Source: Candidatus Binatia bacterium (lineage in GTDB: Bacteria; Desulfobacterota_B; Binatia; UBA9968; JAJDTQ01). Taken from it: 49,305 nucleotides of DNA. The notes under the pieces are model-generated. The model made no database searches. It had not been told where the DNA came from and saw nothing but the letters and a program-made list of their open reading frames with translations. The translations under genes were made by a program, and so were the position numbers. The stretch is taken from positions 1-49,305 of the forward strand of contig JAJDTQ010000262.1 in NCBI GenBank assembly GCA_022827045.1, in the 5' to 3' direction. Shown piece by piece: positions 42,242-49,305 of the stretch. The stretch's first letter is position 1. Each line of letters opens with the position of its first letter.

Positions 42242-42682
42242 ATGAACGTGACACGCAGGAACCTGCTCTCTCTCGCCGGCGGGGCGCTGGCGGCCTTGGC
42301 GGCCGGTGCGGCCGGTTTCCTGCCCTTCCGCACTGCCCGGGCGGCTCCCGCCGACACCTCCCGGGCCATCGCGAAGTTCACCAGAGGAGCGACGCCGGCC
42401 CAGGGCGGTGTCCGCATCGAGGCGCCGGAGATCGCCGACAACGGGGGCTCCGTGCCGATCCGGGTCTCCGCCGAAAACGCCCGGCGCATCGCCGTGTTCA
42501 CGGACGGCAACCCGTATCCCGGCGTCGCCGTCTTCGCCTTCGGAAAGGGAGTGACACCGGCGGCGTCGACCCGTATCCGGCTGGCCCGGAGTCAGAAGCT
42601 GTTCGCCGTAGCGGAACTGGCGGACGGCACGTTTCGCATGACCTCCCGCCCCATCATCGTAACGGTGGGGGGTTGCGGCTAG
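42242..42682 (+). CDS. soxY: Sulfur carrier subunit SoxY
   Basis: A 146-residue protein with a twin-arginine signal (TRRNLLSLAGG plus Ala-rich core). The mature part matches SoxY, and the C-terminus ends VGGCG with Cys145, the residue that carries sulfur intermediates. Most SoxY end GGCGG; here the last Gly is missing. SoxY binds SoxZ, and the two present sulfur to SoxAX, SoxB and SoxCD. Of the Sox genes only soxZ is in this window. It is the first gene of a four-gene block running to 45068. Confidence 0.9.
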   Translation: MNVTRRNLLSLAGGALAALAAGAAGFLPFRTARAAPADTSRAIAKFTRGATPAQGGVRIEAPEIADNGGSVPIRVSAENARRIAVFTDGNPYPGVAVFAFGKGVTPAASTRIRLARSQKLFAVAELADGTFRMTSRPIIVTVGGCG

Positions 42683-42692
42683 GAAGATTGGC

Positions 42693-43022
42693 ATGCAGAA
42701 ACCCAGGCCACGCGTGAAACTGCCGAGGTCGGTGGCGGCGGGCGTTCCCTTCACCGTCAGGACTCGGATCACCCATCCCATGGACACTGGGCTCCGCCTC
42801 GGCCGTGACGGCAAGCGGATTCCGCGCCGGATCATCAACCGCTTCGTGGCCCGCTACAACGGGGAAGAAGCGATCGCCGTGGACCTCGAGCCCGCGGTGT
42901 CCGCCAACCCCTACCTTCAGTTCGAGATGGCCGTCCGGGAATCCGGCGACCTGGAGTTCGAATGGGTGGATGATGACGGCTCCACCTACCGCATGAAAAG
43001 ACGCATCGAGGTCAAGTCGTGA
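42693..43022 (+). CDS. soxZ: SoxZ, partner of SoxY
   Basis: A 109-residue protein with the SoxZ plan: PRVKLPRSVAAGVPFTVRT, ITHPMDTGLRLGRDGKRIPR and a C-terminal EFEWVDDDGSTY. The Ig-like fold pairs with SoxY in the periplasm. As in other bacteria it has no signal peptide and is probably carried out by the Tat signal of SoxY. It begins 10 bases after soxY and is separated by 22 bases from the cytochrome gene. Confidence 0.93.
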   Translation: MQKPRPRVKLPRSVAAGVPFTVRTRITHPMDTGLRLGRDGKRIPRRIINRFVARYNGEEAIAVDLEPAVSANPYLQFEMAVRESGDLEFEWVDDDGSTYRMKRRIEVKS

Positions 43023-43044
43023 CCTCCCGTAATCCCGACCCTGA

Positions 43045-43767
43045 ATGAGACGCATCACGAAACCCGCGGGTTTCGCGATGCTCGCGTTCGCTGTGCTCAC
43101 CGTTCTCTTGGCCGCCCGCGCCCAGGCAGCGGACGCGCAACGCGGCAAGGCCCTCTACCAGGACTGCAAGCGCTGCCATCAGGCCGGCCGCGGCGCCAGG
43201 CACCGGATCGGCCCGCACCTGAACGACGTCTTCGGCCGCCGCGCCGCTTCCCTCGCCAAATTCCGTTATTCTCCGGCCATGAAGAAGGCCGGGGCCGGCG
43301 GGCTGGTCTGGACCGAGGCGACGCTGGACGCCTTCGTGGCCAACCCCCGGAAGCTGGTGCCGCGCTCGCGCATGAGCTACGCCGGCATGCCGGCGGCCGG
43401 TGACCGGGCGGACCTCCTGGCGTGGCTGCGCACCTTTTCGGGCACCCGGTCCGGGCTTCCGGCGGCGGAACCGACCATGACCGTGGACGAGTTCGGCCTC
43501 GACCCGAAACTCCTCGGGGTCGCCGGCGACCCCGAATACGGCGCCTACCTGGCGAGCGAATGCACCACCTGCCACCGGCCCGACGGGGCCGACGAGGGCA
43601 TACCCTCCATCGTTGGTTGGCCGGTCGAGGACTTCGTGATAACTCTACAGGCGTACAAGCACGGCAAGCGGCGGCACCAGGCCATGCAGACCATCGCCAG
43701 GCGTTTGTCCGACGAAGAGATCGCCTCACTGGCCGTGTACTTCGGCAGACCGCTGTCCGGCCCGTGA
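43045..43767 (+). CDS. Dihaem c-type cytochrome, class I plus FccA-like domains
   Basis: A 240-residue periplasmic cytochrome with a signal peptide (residues 1-28). The first haem site is CKRCH (41-45), in a small class I cytochrome domain with the Met-ligand region MSYAGMP. The second is CTTCH (173-177), in a domain whose end (MQTIARRLSDEEIASLAVYF) is like c4/FccA-type cytochromes. FccA partners FccB in sulfide dehydrogenase, and fccB is the next gene, 14 bases downstream. The first domain is like a soluble electron acceptor, so the protein could pass electrons onward by itself. Confidence 0.88.
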   Translation: MRRITKPAGFAMLAFAVLTVLLAARAQAADAQRGKALYQDCKRCHQAGRGARHRIGPHLNDVFGRRAASLAKFRYSPAMKKAGAGGLVWTEATLDAFVANPRKLVPRSRMSYAGMPAAGDRADLLAWLRTFSGTRSGLPAAEPTMTVDEFGLDPKLLGVAGDPEYGAYLASECTTCHRPDGADEGIPSIVGWPVEDFVITLQAYKHGKRRHQAMQTIARRLSDEEIASLAVYFGRPLSGP

Positions 43768-43781
43768 AAGGAGGAGCCATC

Positions 43782-45068
43782 ATGAAACAGAAAAAGAACA
43801 ACCGTGGCATGACCCGGCGCCGCTTCCTGGCATCGACGGCCGCGGCATCGGCGGCGCTGTGGGCGGGTCCGGTCCTCGGCCAGAGCCGCCCGCGGGTGGT
43901 GGTGATCGGCGGCGGCGCCGGGGGCGCCACGGCCGCGCGCTACATCGCCAAGGACTCGAAGGGCGCCGTCGACGTGACGCTGGTGGAGCCCACGCGCACC
44001 TACTACTCGTGCTTCTTCTCGAACCTTTACCTCGGCGGGTTCCGCGACTTCGCGTCCATCGGGCACACCTACGGCACCCTGGCGGCGGCCTACGGCATCA
44101 ACGTCGTCCACGACTGGGCCGTCTCCGTTGACCGCGACAAGAAAACGGTCGGGCTCGCGGGCGGCGGCAGCCTCTCCTACGACCGGCTGGTGCTGTCCCC
44201 GGGCATCGATTTCCGCCCGGGCTCGGTGCCCGGCTGGGACGTGTCGCAGCAGAACCGCATGCCCCACGCCTACAAGGCGGGCTCGCAGACCCAACTCCTC
44301 AAGGCCCAGGTGGCGGCCATGCGCCAGGGAGGGGTCTACTGCATGGTGGCGCCCCCCAACCCGTTCCGCTGCCCGCCGGGACCGTACGAACGGATCTCGA
44401 TGGTCGCCCACACCCTGAAGCAGTCCAATCCCACCGCGAAAATCCTGATCGTCGACCCCAAGGCGAAGTTCTCCAAGCAGGGGCTCTTCGAGGAAGGCTG
44501 GCAGCGCCACTACCCGGGGATGATCGAGCGGGTCGGCCCGGACTTCGGCGGCGACAAGGTGGAGGTGCGCCCGGCGTCGATGGAAGTGGTGATCGACGGC
44601 GAGGTGAACAAGGTGGATGTCTGCAACGTGATTCCGGCGCAGCAGGCGGGGCGCATCGCCGCGGCGGCCGCGATCACGAACAAGGCCGGCTGGGTCCCGG
44701 TGGTGCCGCACACCATGCAGAGCCGGGCGGACGAGAACATCCACGTGCTCGGCGACGCGTCGCAGCAGGGAGACATGCCCAAGTCCGGCTTCTCCGCCAA
44801 CAGCCAGGCCAAGGTATGCGCCATGGCGGTGCGCGGAGCGCTCACGAAATCCAAGGTGTTCCCGGCGCGCTTCTCCAACACCTGCTGGTCGCTCATCGCC
44901 ACCGACGACGGCGTCAAGGTCGGCGCCTCGTACAAGGCTACTGACGAGAAGATCGCCAAGACCGACGGCTTCATCTCGAAAACCGGAGAGAGCGCCGAGC
45001 TGCGCAAGGTGACCTACGAGGAGTCGATCGGCTGGTACGCGGGCATTTCCAAGGACATTTTCGGATAG
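43782..45068 (+). CDS. fccB: Sulfide dehydrogenase flavoprotein FccB
   Basis: A 428-residue FAD enzyme of the flavocytochrome c/sulfide-quinone reductase family, with a twin-arginine signal (TRRRFLAST). FAD motif: VVVIGGGAGGATAARYI. The redox disulfide is supported by Cys197 in FRCPPGPYER and Cys368 in FSNTCWSL, separated by 171 residues (about 176 in the characterised enzyme). It should oxidise sulfide to sulfur or polysulfide and pass electrons to the cytochrome encoded just upstream. GAGGAG upstream supports the ATG. It closes the soxYZ-cytochrome-fccB block. Confidence 0.93.
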   Translation: MKQKKNNRGMTRRRFLASTAAASAALWAGPVLGQSRPRVVVIGGGAGGATAARYIAKDSKGAVDVTLVEPTRTYYSCFFSNLYLGGFRDFASIGHTYGTLAAAYGINVVHDWAVSVDRDKKTVGLAGGGSLSYDRLVLSPGIDFRPGSVPGWDVSQQNRMPHAYKAGSQTQLLKAQVAAMRQGGVYCMVAPPNPFRCPPGPYERISMVAHTLKQSNPTAKILIVDPKAKFSKQGLFEEGWQRHYPGMIERVGPDFGGDKVEVRPASMEVVIDGEVNKVDVCNVIPAQQAGRIAAAAAITNKAGWVPVVPHTMQSRADENIHVLGDASQQGDMPKSGFSANSQAKVCAMAVRGALTKSKVFPARFSNTCWSLIATDDGVKVGASYKATDEKIAKTDGFISKTGESAELRKVTYEESIGWYAGISKDIFG

Positions 45069-45104
45069 TCATGGCCCGCGGCGAATCCCTTTAGGGGCGC
45101 CCTT

Positions 45105-45365
45105 TCCGTCATTCTCGGGACCCCTCCCGTCATTCGCGCAACCCCTCCGTCGTTCCCGCATCCCCTCCGTCATTCCCGCGAAAGCGGGAATCCAGGAGGG
45201 GATGGGCTGGGCAACCTGGCCGCCGGACCCTCCACCACCCCTGGGTTCCCGCTTTCGCGGGAATGACGGAGGGGATGCGGGAATGACGGAGAGGTTGCAG
45301 GAATGACAGAGGGGTTGCAGGAATGACAGAGGAGTTGTGGGAATGTGTGGGAATGACGGAGGGAG
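45105..45365. repeat. Nested tandem and inverted repeat element
   Basis: Imperfect units of about 20 bases (CCGTCATTCCCGCATCCCCT type) run left to right up to 45190. After a 50-base centre the inverse form (GGAATGACGGAGGGGTTGCG type) runs on to about 45360. The innermost copies contain the hairpin CCCGCGAAAGCGGG and its partner CCCGCTTTCGCGGG. The element fills the gap between the convergent fccB and YeeE genes and could fold into a large cruciform or stop transcription from both sides. Confidence 0.75.
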
Positions 45366-45401
45366 TCGTGGAATCCACTCGGACAGACTCCCGGGACTCG
45401 A

Positions 45402-46430
45402 CTACGGCTCTTCGGCGAGAAGCCTTCCCGTGATTCTTGCCGACACCGCCATGGCCGCGAGCGCCAGAATAGCGGCAATGCTGGCCGTCGACACCCCGGA
45501 CAAACCGGCCCCCACCGTACACCCGCCCGCCAGGACACCGCCCGTTCCCATCAATGCGGCGCCCGCGAGGTAGCGGCCGGTCTGCCGCGGCCCTTCGAGG
45601 CTGCTCCAGCGGAACTCGCCCGTGGAAACCGAGGAAACCATGCTGCCGGCGATAACGCCGGCGGCAAGCCCGGTCCCGAACCCCGCGGGTATGGCCGTGG
45701 CCGCCATGGTCCAGAACAGGGTGTCGGCCGTCGGACCGGTAAAACCCAGGGACTGAAGCGGCACGGGGTCGAAGTCGTCCAGGAGCACGAAGCCGGTCCC
45801 GACCCACCCCAGCGGCACCAGGAGCCCGATGAAGCCCCCCATCGCCAGGTGACGCGGTAAGGCGCCCGAGCGCAGCGCCAGCACCACGGCGGCGGCGGCC
45901 AGGCCCCAGGGCCAGACCGCCCCACCGGGCAACGCGGTCAACGCGACCCTGCCGCCGGGATCCGCGGTCAACCCGCCCAGCGTCGTGCGCAGCGGCGCCA
46001 GGACCCCCTTCATGGTCGCATAGGCGACGACCGCAAAGACCACCAGGACAAGCGCCGACCGCAGGTTGCCGGAGCCGGCGAGGACCGTGAGACGGGAGAC
46101 GCAGCCCCCGCAGAGCACCATCCCGGCGCCGAACAGCACGCCGCCCACAACGGCCGAAACGACCGGGAGGTCCGGGGCGAGAAACCGGTGCGCGTCGAAC
46201 GAGACCACTCCCGCGGCCACCGCCGCCTGGGTCCCGGCCATCGCCAGGGCCAGCGCCATGGCCCAGACGCCGAGGGCCGGGAGGCATTCGCCCCAGTCCC
46301 CCACCAGACTGCGCCGGAGGCAGAACCGGCTGCGTTGCGCGAGCACGCCGTAGGCCGCGCCGAGCACCAGGCCCAGCACGACGGACGCCTGAAGCGGGGT
46401 GACGTGCTCGAACCCGAGCGTCTCGAACAT
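45402..46430 (-). CDS. YeeE/YedE (DUF395) family sulfur transporter
   Basis: A 342-residue membrane protein with about nine to ten helices and two internal repeats. Conserved Cys motifs of the family are present: SRFCLRR near residue 35, LCGGCVSRL near 108 and GGCTVGAGLSG near 306. In the characterised family member these Cys relay thiosulfate across the inner membrane. It faces the sox/fcc block across a repeat element, which fits uptake of thiosulfate or another sulfur compound for the same pathway. The first ATG (46430) has GGAGG upstream. Confidence 0.92.
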   Translation of the reverse strand: MFETLGFEHVTPLQASVVLGLVLGAAYGVLAQRSRFCLRRSLVGDWGECLPALGVWAMALALAMAGTQAAVAAGVVSFDAHRFLAPDLPVVSAVVGGVLFGAGMVLCGGCVSRLTVLAGSGNLRSALVLVVFAVVAYATMKGVLAPLRTTLGGLTADPGGRVALTALPGGAVWPWGLAAAAVVLALRSGALPRHLAMGGFIGLLVPLGWVGTGFVLLDDFDPVPLQSLGFTGPTADTLFWTMAATAIPAGFGTGLAAGVIAGSMVSSVSTGEFRWSSLEGPRQTGRYLAGAALMGTGGVLAGGCTVGAGLSGVSTASIAAILALAAMAVSARITGRLLAEEP

Positions 46431-46558
46431 GGACGGCGACCTCCTCTTTCGTTTCGAGTTTCGAGGGTCTACTATGGGAATGTATCACAATGCACGGCAT
46501 GGCGTATCCGGCGCGTCTGCGCCCGCCCATCCCGGCCCGTGGCGAAGGGAGTTGTACG

Positions 46559-47575
46559 ATGAGCGACAACGTTGTCTCGACCCCGACCCAGGAACGCTGC
46601 GTCACCTCTTACGCGGCGCGCACCCAGTACAAGCCCGGCGTGGTCCATCCCGGCCATATCAAGGTCAAGGATGCCATCGACATTCACGCCCACGCCCATG
46701 CCGGCCAGCAAGATGCCCTCGACCTGGTGAAGAAGGCCTCACGGGCCGAAATGAAGGGGATCCTGTTCAAGTCCATCGTCGGCAACGCGGGGAAGGCGGT
46801 CCGCGAGTTGCGGGAGCAACTGGACGAGTGGGCCGGGCAGGAAGGGATTGCGCCGGTGGCGCTGTTTCCCGGCTTCGTGTGCGGCCGTAACGACGACCCG
46901 GTGTCGGCCGAGCTGGCCGAGCGGGCCATCGACGGCGGAGTCGTGGCCCTGTGGCTGCCGGTCTTCAATCACGCCAACACGATGCATATCGTGGGCAGCC
47001 GGCGGGAGCTGATCGAGCACGACATGAACGCCGAGGGCTGGATCGGCCCCATGTCCTGGGAAACGGCCCTGGAGCACGGCCGCTACAACCTCGACGAGTC
47101 GGGCGAGCTGAAGCCCGAGGTGCGCGACATCATCCGCTTGTGCGTGGAGCGGGACGTGGCGCTGTTCTTCGGCCATCCCACCCACAAGGAGATCTTCAAG
47201 ATCGCCGAGGAGGCTCACAAGGCCGGCCTCAAGCGTCTGGTCGTCGACCACCCCTACAGCCCGTTTCTCGACGTGTCGGTGGCGCAGATGAAGGAGCTCG
47301 CGCCGCTGGGCGTGCTGTTCAACTTCACCTTCGACGAGTTGTCCCCGCTCCTCGGCGTCGACCCGCAGATCATGTACAACACCATCCGCGAGGTGGGGGT
47401 GGAGCACTTCACGCTGTCCAGCGACGCCGGCGAGCCGCTGTTTCCGGACTCCGTGGAAGCCATGCGCCTCATCCGGGGCTACATGGAAGCCTTCGGCCTT
47501 ACCGAGGACGAGCTCTACACGGTGTGCACCGTCAACCCCGCCAGGGTGGTGGGCATGGAGCTGAACGGCGGCTGA
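46559..47575 (+). CDS. DUF6282-type metal-dependent hydrolase
   Basis: A 338-residue TIM-barrel protein with a three-His motif DIHAHAHAG (H43, H45, H47) and further candidate ligands in FFGHPTHKE, LVVDHPYS and LSSDAGEPLFP. This is the amidohydrolase-type metal site, and the overall match is to DUF6282, which has no assigned substrate. The longer frame to 46490 adds Arg/Pro-rich residues, whereas the ATG at 46559 has GAAGGGA upstream. It is followed by two hairpins before the MNIO gene and looks like a separate unit. Confidence 0.75.
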   Translation: MSDNVVSTPTQERCVTSYAARTQYKPGVVHPGHIKVKDAIDIHAHAHAGQQDALDLVKKASRAEMKGILFKSIVGNAGKAVRELREQLDEWAGQEGIAPVALFPGFVCGRNDDPVSAELAERAIDGGVVALWLPVFNHANTMHIVGSRRELIEHDMNAEGWIGPMSWETALEHGRYNLDESGELKPEVRDIIRLCVERDVALFFGHPTHKEIFKIAEEAHKAGLKRLVVDHPYSPFLDVSVAQMKELAPLGVLFNFTFDELSPLLGVDPQIMYNTIREVGVEHFTLSSDAGEPLFPDSVEAMRLIRGYMEAFGLTEDELYTVCTVNPARVVGMELNGG

Positions 47576-47660
47576 CCACCGCCGTATCGCTCACCTGCAC
47601 CGTATACGGGCCTCCACTCACCTGCCCCTACCCTTCACCGCGCAAAATTCTGCGCCTCCC

Positions 47661-47688
47661 GGGCGCTGAACCCTAAAGTTCGGCGCCC
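47661..47688 (+). terminator. Hairpin after the DUF6282 gene
   Basis: An 11-bp stem (47661-47671 with 47678-47688, one U-G pair) encloses the loop CCTAAA. It lies 85 bases after the stop at 47575. No U-tract follows, so it is a weak terminator. Confidence 0.4.
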
Positions 47689-47712
47689 GCCGAGCGATTA
47701 GTATTAACTGTA

Positions 47713-47747
47713 GGCGCCGCCCTCGCCTCGACCGCCGGGGCGGCGCC
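47713..47747 (+). promoter_or_regulatory. GC-rich hairpin in the leader of the MNIO gene
   Basis: GGCGCCGCCC (47713-47722) and GGGCGGCGCC (47738-47747) form a perfect 10-bp stem with a 15-base loop. It lies 75 bases before the start at 47823. Attenuator or terminator are both possible. Confidence 0.35.
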
Positions 47748-47822
47748 GGCAGAGGTCCGAACACGCGCCGACGCACGAAACTCCCGCCGGCGCCACGGAC
47801 TTGGCTCGAGCCGGGAGGTCCC

Positions 47823-48707
47823 ATGAGCATACCGCGTTCTTCCACTTCGCCCCTGATCGGCATCGGCTTCCGCGTCCCCATCACGAGGTGGACGCTGGCC
47901 AACCTGCACCGCTTCGACGTCCTGGAGATCACCGTGGACCACTACATCAAGGGGGGCGAGTACGCCCGCAGGACGATCCGGAACCTGGTGGACCGCATCC
48001 CCCTCGTGCTGCACGGCGTGGGCCTCTCCATCGGCACCGACGGACCTCTGGACGAGGCCTACCTGGACAGCGTGGCGGGAGCAGTCGAGGACCTGAAGAC
48101 GCCTTCCTACAGCGAACACCTGGCATGGACCAAGGTGCCGGGCATCGACATCGCCAACCTGCTGCCGGTGCCCAAGACCCGGGCCGCGGCCGACATGCTG
48201 ATACCCAAGATCCGGCAGGTCCAGGCCCGGCTGCCGGTGCCCTTCTCCATCGAGAATATCTCCTACGTCTTCGACTTCCCGGAGGCCGAGATGACCGACG
48301 CCGCGTTCTTCAACCTGCTGTTCCGGGAAACCGGCGTGGGCATGCTGCTGGACGTGGAGAACCTGTTCGTCAACTCGCGGAACCACGGCGTCGACCCCTA
48401 CGCGTTCCTGGAGGAACTGCCGGAAGCCGTGGTGACCGACGTGCACGCGGCCGGCGGACCGCTGATTCGCCGGCCTTATCTGGATGCGCCGTTCCACGCC
48501 GACAACCACAGCAGTCCCGTGCCCGAACAGGCCCTGGACCTGCTCGATCATGCGCTCGGCCGGCAACGCCCGCGGACGGTGATCCTGGAGCGCGACAACG
48601 ACGTCGACCGGGGCGAGGAACTGCTGGCCGACGTGGCGCGCCTGCGGCGGCAAGCGGCCAACGCCACCTTGAAGGAAAGGCCTGGAACCCGTGAACAAGC
48701 TCATTGA
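47823..48707 (+). CDS. DUF692 family enzyme (MNIO, multinuclear iron oxidase)
   Basis: A 294-residue TIM-barrel protein. Its motifs match DUF692: GIGFR near the start, EITVDHY, LHGVGLSIG, YSEHLAW, PFSIENISYVF, LLDVENLFVN, DVHAAGG, DNHSSPVP and ILERDND. They contain the His, Asp, Asn and Glu ligands of the iron centre. Characterised members (MbnB, TglH and others) modify Cys residues of ribosomal peptides with an attached partner protein. GGGAGG before the ATG fits, and the partner gene overlaps the end. No clear precursor peptide precedes it. Confidence 0.87.
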   Translation: MSIPRSSTSPLIGIGFRVPITRWTLANLHRFDVLEITVDHYIKGGEYARRTIRNLVDRIPLVLHGVGLSIGTDGPLDEAYLDSVAGAVEDLKTPSYSEHLAWTKVPGIDIANLLPVPKTRAAADMLIPKIRQVQARLPVPFSIENISYVFDFPEAEMTDAAFFNLLFRETGVGMLLDVENLFVNSRNHGVDPYAFLEELPEAVVTDVHAAGGPLIRRPYLDAPFHADNHSSPVPEQALDLLDHALGRQRPRTVILERDNDVDRGEELLADVARLRRQAANATLKERPGTREQAH

Positions 48708-49305
48708 CAGACAAACCAACCTGCTGCGCCATCTGACGAGCCAAGCCTTCATCTTCGGGACGGACCAGCTTGGCGCCGCGGCCGGCGATCCGGATCTCCG
48801 CGGAATGGACATCCGCCGTCTTCGGCTGGAAGCGGAGTTTTCCTACAACAAGCGGATCCAGCGAATTCGCCAGACCTTCGAGCGGACCGCAGTGCTGTTG
48901 GGCCGCCGATTCCCGGCCATCGCCCGCGAGTTCGCATCGTCGCATCCGCCCGAGACCTACGAGCGCTATCCGGACGCACGGCGTTTCTTCGACCACTTCG
49001 TGGAACATTGGGCCGGCAAGCCTCCGACTCCGGCGTGGGCCGCCGACACGGCCGCCGTGGAACTGGCCCTGACCCGAGCCCGGACCCTCCGGCCCACGGC
49101 AATGGAGACCGCGGCCTTGGCGGCATGCCCGACGCAGCCGTCCTCTCGCTGCTACCGCACCCACCCGTGCGCCGTCCTGATGCGTTGCCGGTACGACGTG
49201 AGGCCCCTGTTCGAGCCCGGCCGTTCCGGCGAAACGCTGAACCCACGGCGGGTTTGCCTGGCCGTCCTGGCGTCGCGCGGGCGGCGCCGGCCCGCGGTCA
49301 TGGAG
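48691..49305 (+). CDS. MNIO partner protein, DUF2063-like, cut by the window end
   Basis: The frame is open for 205 codons to the window edge, starting at a GTG that overlaps the MNIO stop by 17 bases. AAGGAAAGG lies 10 bases upstream. The first 110 residues are helical with a segment like LLGRRFPAIAREFASSHPPE, similar to the N-terminal domain of DUF2063/MbnC-type partners that dock the precursor peptide. The next part is unusually rich in Cys (ACPTQPSSRCYRTHPCAV), then YDVRPLFEPG. This is a partner by position; the family call is moderate. Confidence 0.65.
   Translation, partial: MNKLIDRQTNLLRHLTSQAFIFGTDQLGAAAGDPDLRGMDIRRLRLEAEFSYNKRIQRIRQTFERTAVLLGRRFPAIAREFASSHPPETYERYPDARRFFDHFVEHWAGKPPTPAWAADTAAVELALTRARTLRPTAMETAALAACPTQPSSRCYRTHPCAVLMRCRYDVRPLFEPGRSGETLNPRRVCLAVLASRGRRRPAVME

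Noticed and set aside
42149..42838. Extension of the LLM gene at 41156 upstream to 42838
   Set aside because: It runs antisense through soxY and soxZ and has no family match; the conserved strand begins at 42148.
45105..45365. CRISPR array
   Set aside because: The units are contiguous and inverted around a centre, with no unique spacers of regular length and no cas genes.
47576..47822. A small precursor peptide gene before the MNIO gene
   Set aside because: I found no frame with a plausible start, ribosome-binding site and Cys-rich core.

Overview
The window is GC-rich, mostly densely coding bacterial DNA. Sec- and Tat-type signal peptides, periplasmic c-type cytochromes, a TRAP carrier and a Bug-type binding protein point to a Gram-negative, respiring heterotroph with some capacity to oxidise reduced sulfur. 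The mix of luciferase-like oxidoreductases, amidohydrolases, 4,5-dihydroxyphthalate-decarboxylase-like proteins and a selenoprotein recalls uncultured Tectomicrobia-, Binatota- or Desulfobacterota-like lineages. No marker gene is present, so that placement is a guess. I see no rRNA, tRNA, CRISPR array, transposase or prophage.

Layout. 0.3-3.9 kb: an MFS transporter (-) and an A/T-richer S9 peptidase. 4-12.6 kb: a tight block of DUF58, BatA-like, DUF4159 and VWA/GATase-like envelope genes (with no MoxR ATPase beside it), followed by NudC and a degenerate asparaginase-like protein. 12.7-18.8 kb: a DapA/NanA-like aldolase, a ferritin-like protein and a Bug binding protein (-), then a divergent operon of a haem-oxygenase-fold protein, a luciferase-like monooxygenase and a two-cupin gentisate-dioxygenase-like protein. 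18.8-24.4 kb: the first DHP-decarboxylase-like paralogue (-), a two-domain VOC protein, a cupin, a selenoprotein of the glycine/betaine/sarcosine reductase B family split by an in-frame UGA, an ornithine cyclodeaminase homologue (-) and an amidohydrolase.

24.5-36.9 kb: a lone molybdenum hydroxylase large subunit, a VOC protein whose frame runs on through a palindrome, a second amidohydrolase, an M24 protein lacking two metal ligands, a BNR-repeat protein, the second DHP-decarboxylase-like paralogue, an aldo/keto reductase lacking the catalytic His, two luciferase-like proteins, the third paralogue and a small cupin-like protein. 37-39.9 kb: a complete TRAP transporter (P, Q, M), whose M gene seems to begin at a non-canonical codon. 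40-42.1 kb: an RDD membrane protein with a small HxH protein, and a fourth luciferase-like oxidoreductase.

42.2-46.4 kb: a sulfur block of soxY, soxZ, a fused dihaem cytochrome and an FccB-type sulfide dehydrogenase flavoprotein, facing a YeeE/YedE sulfur transporter across a large nested repeat. 46.6-49.3 kb: a DUF6282 metallohydrolase, then a DUF692 (MNIO) enzyme with a translationally overlapping partner cut by the window end, which is the signature of peptide (RiPP) modification systems.

Together the genes suggest uptake of organic acids (TRAP, Bug), oxidative and hydrolytic breakdown of aromatic or xenobiotic compounds, sulfide/thiosulfate oxidation feeding the respiratory chain, and selenium- and iron-dependent redox chemistry. 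The strongest unusual items are the UGA-containing selenoprotein with a SECIS-like hairpin, two membrane-protein genes that appear to start at CTG or ATT, several enzyme homologues with missing catalytic residues, the fused cytochrome, and the MNIO pair at the edge.
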